Shown here: positions 58,732 through 64,000 of the stretch, in pieces
Numbering within the stretch: the first letter of the stretch is position 1
Layout: every line of letters begins with the position of its first letter
DNA from: Kordiimonas gwangyangensis DSM 19435 = JCM 12864
GTDB taxonomy: Bacteria; Pseudomonadota; Alphaproteobacteria; Sphingomonadales; Kordiimonadaceae
Length of the DNA: 64,000 nucleotides
Direction of reading: 5' to 3'
Assembly: GCF_000375545.1 (NCBI RefSeq)
Contig: NZ_AQXF01000005.1
Coordinates: 147,548 to 211,547, forward strand
The notes under the pieces: model-generated
Seen by the model: only the letters and a program-made list of their open reading frames with translations
What the model was told of the DNA's origin: nothing
Database searches by the model: none
Position numbers and translations under genes: made by a program

Positions 58732-59271
58732 ATGGCAATGGATGGAACCGCACTCTTTACCGGCCCGCAAAGCCTGTCGCGCCTGATTAGCGAGACGGAC
58801 GTGATGACGCGCACGGTAGGTTCCAAGCTTTGCCGTTCTGCGACGGAGAGCCTGATGCGCCTCGCCCTTCCTTATATTGATGTCGCCAGCCTTGTGGATG
58901 TTGAACCCAACGAACGCGGCTACGCGCGCAAGCTTCTTTACACTCACCCGGACGGGCTGTTCAGTGTTCTTGCACTCCGCTGGATGCCGGGCGCTTGCAC
59001 ACCAGTGCACGGCCACAATGCGTGGGGCTGCGTTGGCGTGGTTGACGGTGAGATTGGATGCGAAACCTACAAGACGGATTGTGACTGCAAATCCGTTGAA
59101 AGCACGGGCGTCATTCGCGCCGGCAAAGGGGCAGTCGCAAGTGTGGACCCCAACCCCTGCGGTATCCATAGATTATTTAACCCGACCGATAGAATTTCTC
59201 ATACACTGCATATTTACGGCATGGATTTGTCGGAAAATCCTTTTGCTATCAACGTTCCGTACCAGCACTGA
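58732..59271 (+). CDS. Cysteine dioxygenase-like cupin
   Basis: A 179-residue cupin related to cysteine dioxygenase. The iron ligands are probably the two histidines in TPVHGHNAWGCVGVVDGEIG and the later one in PCGIHRLFNP. The family adds O2 to thiols such as cysteine or 3-mercaptopropionate to give sulfinates. The ATG at 58732 has AAGGGGA 10 bases upstream. gshA, which uses cysteine for glutathione, follows in the same direction after 123 bases. A 10-base direct repeat GGCGATTATT lies upstream at 58583 and 58671. Confidence 0.8.
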   Translation: MAMDGTALFTGPQSLSRLISETDVMTRTVGSKLCRSATESLMRLALPYIDVASLVDVEPNERGYARKLLYTHPDGLFSVLALRWMPGACTPVHGHNAWGCVGVVDGEIGCETYKTDCDCKSVESTGVIRAGKGAVASVDPNPCGIHRLFNPTDRISHTLHIYGMDLSENPFAINVPYQH

Positions 59272-59394
59272 GAACAGCACAAAATTCATAAAGCTGTCTC
59301 ACCATCGCGTGAAACCGCTTTACATATCTTGATTGCCCCTTATCTACGCCTTACTTCTTTTACGTAAAGGTTAAGGTTCAGGGACCCATCATCT

Positions 59395-60774
59395 ATGTCC
59401 AGCCCAAGCGCACTGTCTGACGAGCGCCTTGTTGAAAGCAAGGCGCAGCTTGTCGAGTATCTAGAAACAGGCAACAAGCCTGATCGCTCTTCGTGGCGCA
59501 TCGGCTCGGAGCATGAAAAGTTCATCTTCCACCGCGATGGCTTCGGCCCTCTCTCCTATACTGGCGAGAACGGCAAGCCTGGTATTCGCGACGTACTGCA
59601 AGGCTTTGTCAACATTGGCTGGAATCCCGTTCTTGAAGGCGACAATCTGATTGCCGCCACCAAAAACGGTGCGTCCATCACCCTTGAACCCGGCGGGCAG
59701 TTCGAACTCTCCGGCGCCATGCTCGAAAACATTCACCAGACCTGCGATGAGACATCCACCCACCTCCGCGAAGCGCGTGAAATTGGTGAGCGGCTCGACA
59801 TCGGTTTCCTCGGCCTTGGTTTCCACCCCACGCTCAAACGCGAAGACGTGCCGGTGATGCCAAAGGCGCGCTATGACATCATGCGCTCCTACATGCCGAA
59901 GCGCGGTAGCATGGGACTTGATATGATGCTGCGCACCTGTACGGTACAGGTGAACCTCGACTTCGCCAGCGAAGCCGATATGGTGGAAAAATTCCGCATC
60001 TCGCTCGCACTACAGCCGCTCGCGACTGCGCTATTCGCCAACTCTCCCCTCAAGGAAGGCCGTCCGAATGGCTTCCGCAGCCTCAGAAGCCACGTTTGGA
60101 CCGACACAGACCCTGACCGCTGCGGCACACTGCCCTTCGTCTTTGAAGACGGCATGGGCTTTGAGCGCTGGGTTGACCACGTACTTGACGTGCCAATGTA
60201 TTTTGTCCGCCGGAATGGCCGCTATATTGATGCCTCCGGCCAAAGCTTCCGTGACTTCATGGCTGGCCGCCTCCCTGCCCTGCCGGGCGAGGTGCCGACC
60301 ATTGAGGACTGGAAAGACCATATGACCACCTTGTTCCCGGAAGTGCGGCTCAAGACGTTCCTTGAGATGCGCGGCGCTGACGGCGGGCCATGGTCACGCC
60401 TCTGTGCCCTGCCTGCGTTGTGGGTGGGTCTTCTTTATGACACCGAAGCTCAGGACGCCGCGAGAGACCTGATCAAGGGTTGGACACCTGCAGACGTTGC
60501 ACAAATGCGTGCAGACGTACCACAAAAAGGCCTCACAACCGAGATTGGCGGTCGCGCGTTTACTGACCTCGCCAAGGAAGTCCTGACCATCGCTGACAAA
60601 GGCCTCCGCAACCGGTCGCGCTTGTCGTCCAGCGGTGAAACCGAGCAGGGCTTCCTGAATTCGCTGTGGGAAAGTGCCGACACCGGCATGACCCCGGCGG
60701 ACCAGATTTTGCACAAGCTCAACGGTGTGTGGGGCGGCGATGCAAAACGTGTATTCGAGGCGCTCAGCTACTAA
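59395..60774 (+). CDS. gshA: Glutamate-cysteine ligase, plant/alphaproteobacterial type
   Basis: A 459-residue enzyme that joins glutamate and cysteine in the first step of glutathione synthesis. It is of the plant-like GCS2 class: RIGSEHEKFIFHRDG near residue 41, LEPGGQFELSGA near 98, and RTCTVQVNLDFASE near 182. AGGGA lies upstream of the ATG. It is downstream of a cysteine dioxygenase-like gene and several glutathione-using proteins are elsewhere in the window. Confidence 0.95.
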   Translation: MSSPSALSDERLVESKAQLVEYLETGNKPDRSSWRIGSEHEKFIFHRDGFGPLSYTGENGKPGIRDVLQGFVNIGWNPVLEGDNLIAATKNGASITLEPGGQFELSGAMLENIHQTCDETSTHLREAREIGERLDIGFLGLGFHPTLKREDVPVMPKARYDIMRSYMPKRGSMGLDMMLRTCTVQVNLDFASEADMVEKFRISLALQPLATALFANSPLKEGRPNGFRSLRSHVWTDTDPDRCGTLPFVFEDGMGFERWVDHVLDVPMYFVRRNGRYIDASGQSFRDFMAGRLPALPGEVPTIEDWKDHMTTLFPEVRLKTFLEMRGADGGPWSRLCALPALWVGLLYDTEAQDAARDLIKGWTPADVAQMRADVPQKGLTTEIGGRAFTDLAKEVLTIADKGLRNRSRLSSSGETEQGFLNSLWESADTGMTPADQILHKLNGVWGGDAKRVFEALSY

Positions 60775-60802
60775 CGCAGCCGAAAATGCGATGAAATGAC
60801 AT

Positions 60803-60838
60803 CTGTTCGCGACGAAGCGTCGCGACAGACGTTATAAT
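60803..60838 (+). promoter_or_regulatory. Promoter with overlapping inverted repeat upstream of the molybdenum hydroxylase genes
   Basis: CTGT, a bulged T and CGCGACG pair with CGTCGCG and ACAG around an AAG loop (60803-60828). A consensus -10 TATAAT follows at 60833-60838, so the repeat covers the -35 position. A wider TGACAT/ATGTCA pair flanks both. This looks like a regulated promoter about 60 bases before the GTG start. Confidence 0.5.
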
Positions 60839-60893
60839 GTCACGTACACTTCCCCAATAATATCCAGTGGATTTTCAGGCGGGGAGAAAAGCT

Positions 60894-61361
60894 GTGGCAT
60901 CCATCACATTTTCCATCAACGGTCGCGAACAGATGTTCGACGGCGATGAAGACATGCCGCTTCTGTGGCATTTACGGGATGAAGCAGGCCTTAAGGGCAC
61001 CAAATTTGGGTGTGGTATTGGTCAGTGTGGTGCTTGCACCGTTCATGTTGACGGTGAAGCGGTGCGCAGTTGCTCGCTCCCCATGGCCTCACTGGATGGC
61101 GCCAACGTTACCACCATCGAAGGCCTTGCACAGGGTGACAAGCTTCACCCGGTTCAAGAAGCCTGGATTGAGGAAGATGTCCCCCAATGTGGCTACTGTC
61201 AGGCAGGCCAGATCATGGCGACGGCCGCCCTTCTCAAAAGCAATCCCAACCCCAGCGATGACGACATCAATGAGGGCGTAACAAATCTTTGCCGCTGCGG
61301 GACATACCACCGCATTCGCAAAGCCATCAAACTTGCCGCTAGCAAGATGCAACAAGCCTGA
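60894..61361 (+). CDS. (2Fe-2S) subunit of a molybdenum hydroxylase (IorA type)
   Basis: A 155-residue two-cluster ferredoxin-type subunit. The N-terminal cluster cysteines are in [19 protein letters not shown] with the fourth in VRSC, and the C-terminal cluster in [11 protein letters not shown] and CRCGTYHRI. It carries electrons from the catalytic subunit encoded next. The start is GTG at 60894, 7 bases after GGGGAG; an upstream in-frame GTG at 60867 is less likely. 11 bases separate it from the large subunit gene. Confidence 0.93.
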   Translation: MASITFSINGREQMFDGDEDMPLLWHLRDEAGLKGTKFGCGIGQCGACTVHVDGEAVRSCSLPMASLDGANVTTIEGLAQGDKLHPVQEAWIEEDVPQCGYCQAGQIMATAALLKSNPNPSDDDINEGVTNLCRCGTYHRIRKAIKLAASKMQQA

Positions 61362-61372
61362 GGAGAGAAGCA

Positions 61373-63565
61373 ATGAACACTCATGTTTCCCGCAGGCGTT
61401 TCCTGCAAGCCAGTGCAAGCCTTGGTGCTTTTTCCGTCATCGTCAGCAAAACACCGAGCCTGCTGGCATCTGACACTCTTATGGGCGGCAGCATGCCGCC
61501 TGTCCTGAAGGTAGATGCAAACGGCTATGCAGTCCTCTGTGTACCCGTACCAGACATGGGTCAAGGCATGCTCACCGGTGCCGCGCAACTCGTAGCCGAG
61601 GAACTGGATATCGCACTTGAGCATGTGCGCGTGGAACTGATGTCCTTTGTTGGTAGCATCAACGATGAAGGCAAAGCCCAGTTCGGCAAGCTTCATCAAG
61701 GTACTGGTGGCAGCTTGGCCATGGCAGAAGTGTGGATGCCCCTCCGGCAAACGGCGGCCTATGCCCGTTCCCTGTTGATTGACGCAGCAGCGCGCGAGAT
61801 GAAGGCCGACAAGGCTGATCTCACCACGAAAGGTGCGCGGGTTATCAATGCCAAGACTGGCACTCAAATCACATACGCCAAGCTTGTAGACAAAGTGCAA
61901 GCCGCGGCTGAGCCGAACCTTGAAGAAGTCGCGTTAAAACCCGCAGCTGAGCGACGCGTGATTGGTCGCGACCGCAGGAATGTGGCCTCATCCGACATTG
62001 TAACCGGCAAGCCGATTTACGGTATCGATCAGGATGTGCCCGGCATGCTGCATGTCGCCATCCGGCGCTGCCCACACCTGCGCGGCGGGCTTGTGAGCCA
62101 TAACGGCAAAACGCTGCGCGGCAAGCCGGGCATCGTGGATGTTATTGACATGCCACGCCTGCCCGCCGACCCCAAAGAACGCCGCCTCGTTGCCGCCGGT
62201 GTTGCTGTGGTAGCCAACAGCTACTGGACTGCACGCAAGGCGGCGAACGCGCTTGAGATCGAATGGGACGGCTCCTACGCAATGAACACTGACAGCGCCC
62301 ATTTCATGAAAATCGGCATGGAAGCGCTTGATAGTGCATCAATGACCGAAACCGTACGCGACGGTGACATCGAAGGCGCACTGAGCCGCGCCAGCAAAAC
62401 ATTGGAGGCTACCTATAGCCACCCCAACTGGGCGCACACCTGTATGGAACCCCATAGCTGCGTGGCGGATGTGAAAGCCGACAGTGCTGAAATCTGGGTG
62501 GGCCACCAGTTCATGGACGTGGCGATCAATGCCGCGTCCGAGGCGACCAATATTCCCGCGGGAAACATCAAGGCGAACTTCTACCGTATCGGCACTGGCT
62601 TTGGCCGCAAGTTCGAGAAGGACTTCATCCAAGAAGCGTGCTTCCTGTCACAAAAACTTGGCAAGCCCGTAAAGGTCACCTGGTCACGCGAAGACGAAAT
62701 GGAACAGGACTTTTACAACCATATGGCCTTCTACAAACTGCGCGGTGGCCTTGATGCGTCGGGCAAAATGAATGCTCTGCACATCCGTGTCGCGGCGGAC
62801 GGCCGTTTCTCCAGCGCAACGCAGGAAATCCCCTGCGGCCTTGTGGACAATTACCTTGGCGAATGGCTCCTGCTGCCCACAGCCTTGTCGACCGGCGCGT
62901 GGCGCGGGCCGGGTAGCAACGTGCGCTCATGGGTGACACAAAGCTTCATTGACGAGCTTGCGGAAGCCGCTGGCCAGGACACACTTGATTTCATGCTGGC
63001 CCTGTTCCGTTCCAAAGCGACGGTTGAGATGAAAAACTGGCCCAACCTGACCCTCGACCTGAGCCGCCACGTCGCGGCACTTGAAAAGGTCGCGGAAGAG
63101 TCCGGGTACCGGAATGTCCTGCCCGCAGGCCATGGCCGCGGCATTGCCGTGTTCCAGACCCACCACAGCCTGTGTGCACATGTGGTAGAAGTTGCCATGA
63201 AGGGTGAGAAGGACTTCCGCGTCGTGAAGGTGACAAGCGCGATTGATTGTGGCCTTGCCGTCAACCCGCTTGGTATCCGTGCACAAGTAGAAAGCGGAAT
63301 CATCGACGGCCTGTGTGCAGCCAAGTACGGGAATATGGTGTTCGAGAAGGGCGTGCCTGTCACCAATAACTTCGACACCTACCGCAAATTGCGCATGGCG
63401 GAAGCACCTGAAGAGATCAACATCCATATCCTCGACCACGGTGATGATACGCCGCGGGGCACGGGGGAGACTTCGCTGCCACCGTTCATTCCGGCACTCA
63501 CAAACGCGATTTACCGCGCGAGCGGCAAACGTATTCGCCGCCTGCCGATCGTCGAGAGCTTATAA
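61373..63565 (+). CDS. Molybdopterin-binding subunit of a xanthine-oxidase-family hydroxylase (IorB type)
   Basis: A 730-residue catalytic subunit with a Tat signal (SRRRFLQASASLG, residues 6-18), so it is exported folded. It resembles the isoquinoline 1-oxidoreductase and aldehyde dehydrogenase beta subunits: VPVPDMGQGMLTGAAQLVAEEL, GTGFGRKFEKDFIQEA and the late GTGETSLPPFIPALTNAI are family segments. The complex hydroxylates N-heterocycles or oxidises aldehydes with water; the substrate is unknown. No FAD subunit or cytochrome gene is adjacent. Confidence 0.9.
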   Translation: MNTHVSRRRFLQASASLGAFSVIVSKTPSLLASDTLMGGSMPPVLKVDANGYAVLCVPVPDMGQGMLTGAAQLVAEELDIALEHVRVELMSFVGSINDEGKAQFGKLHQGTGGSLAMAEVWMPLRQTAAYARSLLIDAAAREMKADKADLTTKGARVINAKTGTQITYAKLVDKVQAAAEPNLEEVALKPAAERRVIGRDRRNVASSDIVTGKPIYGIDQDVPGMLHVAIRRCPHLRGGLVSHNGKTLRGKPGIVDVIDMPRLPADPKERRLVAAGVAVVANSYWTARKAANALEIEWDGSYAMNTDSAHFMKIGMEALDSASMTETVRDGDIEGALSRASKTLEATYSHPNWAHTCMEPHSCVADVKADSAEIWVGHQFMDVAINAASEATNIPAGNIKANFYRIGTGFGRKFEKDFIQEACFLSQKLGKPVKVTWSREDEMEQDFYNHMAFYKLRGGLDASGKMNALHIRVAADGRFSSATQEIPCGLVDNYLGEWLLLPTALSTGAWRGPGSNVRSWVTQSFIDELAEAAGQDTLDFMLALFRSKATVEMKNWPNLTLDLSRHVAALEKVAEESGYRNVLPAGHGRGIAVFQTHHSLCAHVVEVAMKGEKDFRVVKVTSAIDCGLAVNPLGIRAQVESGIIDGLCAAKYGNMVFEKGVPVTNNFDTYRKLRMAEAPEEINIHILDHGDDTPRGTGETSLPPFIPALTNAIYRASGKRIRRLPIVESL

Positions 63566-64000
63566 GGCCTGCAGGAAGTTGATCACCCAAAGCGCGCCAA
63601 GGGTGGCAAGCGCCAGTATGCCACCCCACGCGAGCGCGAGTGACAGGCTCGAAAACCGTGGCCGCTTTTCGCTATAATAGCTGCCACACTCAAGGCAATG
63701 GTAGCAGGCATCTTCGGGCGCGGCGTTTGGGCGCATGAAGGGCACTGATGTCGGCAGAGGGCCGACATAGGGGTGCACGCGCTGGGAACCGCAACGCTTG
63801 CATGCCAACTCTTCCCCGTCAGGGTCATGACGCACTTGGGCAGGTAGCGCCGTTACATTGCTGAGGATTTCCTCGGCGAATTGCCGATCGCCTGCCCGCA
63901 CCATCAAGTTCGCGAACAGGCCTTCATTCATGCCCGCCACGTTTTCGCCGGCCAGAAAGGCGTGAATGCCGCGCGCATCGAGAAGCGTACGCATCAAGCG
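63560..64000 (-). CDS. DUF2007-like zinc-ribbon membrane protein, partial
   Basis: The gene runs off the window; the start is beyond base 64000. The visible 146 codons show a small N-terminal domain (LLDARGIHAFLAGENVAGM) like DUF2007 signal-transducing proteins, a zinc ribbon with CKRCGS and CYHCLECGS, and a C-terminal transmembrane helix. Function unknown. It overlaps the end of the molybdenum hydroxylase gene by 6 bases in convergent orientation. Confidence 0.7.
   Translation of the reverse strand, partial: RLMRTLLDARGIHAFLAGENVAGMNEGLFANLMVRAGDRQFAEEILSNVTALPAQVRHDPDGEELACKRCGSQRVHPYVGPLPTSVPFMRPNAAPEDACYHCLECGSYYSEKRPRFSSLSLALAWGGILALATLGALWVINFLQAL

Noticed and set aside
59349-59376. 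Imperfect inverted repeat CCTTA..TAAGG just before gshA
   Set aside because: Arms mismatch at several positions and the sequence is AT-rich, so chance pairing is likely.

Overview
The window looks like an ordinary, densely coded, moderately GC-rich chromosome segment of an alphaproteobacterium. Several layouts point that way: a coxB-coxA-ctaB-small ORF-ctaG-coxC-DUF983-SURF1-thrC-M16 run with tldD divergent from coxB, a split glycine decarboxylase (gcvPA/gcvPB), a plant-type glutamate-cysteine ligase, a long bifunctional PutA without a DNA-binding domain, and two PAS_5-type single-domain proteins. Order level (perhaps Kordiimonadales) is a guess. I see no phage, insertion sequence, CRISPR array, tRNA, rRNA or plasmid module.

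Layout. 1-6.8 kb: end of a ferredoxin-reductase-type flavoprotein, rlmJ, a secreted glutathione peroxidase, an Old Yellow Enzyme and putA. 6.8-14.5 kb: a radical SAM protein, a MarR regulator convergent with a nitroreductase, a TetR-controlled HlyD/ABC-2 exporter, and a response regulator with a degenerate EAL domain. 14.5-19.4 kb: the glycine cleavage system behind a tandem glycine riboswitch. 19.4-32.2 kb: a methyltransferase, a lipoprotein, ispH-thrB-rnhA, a serine hydrolase, an M28 peptidase, a stomatin-NfeD-double DsbA operon, a peroxiredoxin, a soluble DsbD-like protein, YqgE and a PAS protein. 32.3-43.5 kb: M16 peptidase, thrC and the aa3-type cytochrome oxidase operon, then divergent tldD and a second PAS protein. 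43.7-53.7 kb: a solute-binding-type protein, an azoreductase with divergent LysR, scoAB, a small membrane protein, two tandem Fax-like glutathione transferases, a truncated hemoglobin, a second serine hydrolase, ppa, ubiA and a LysE exporter. 53.8-64 kb: a CPA2 antiporter, an AidB-like acyl-CoA dehydrogenase, a GNAT, rsmE, a cysteine dioxygenase-like cupin, gshA, an IorAB-type molybdenum hydroxylase and a partial zinc-ribbon protein.

How it fits together. Most genes are housekeeping: heme-copper respiration and its assembly (ctaB makes heme O, ctaG inserts copper, SURF1 and the small ORF assist), one-carbon and amino acid metabolism (gcv, putA, thrB/thrC), and thiol or peroxide chemistry (glutathione peroxidase, peroxiredoxin, DsbD-like, gshA, cysteine dioxygenase, glutathione transferases). 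The most informative non-coding signals are the tandem glycine riboswitch, an intrinsic terminator inside the gcv cluster, and several palindromes next to regulator genes. I found no convincing new defence or mobile system. The best leads are the double HCCA/DsbA protein in the stomatin-NfeD operon, the degenerate EAL response regulator, the inverted repeat over the iorAB promoter, and the operator candidates for MarR, TetR and putA.
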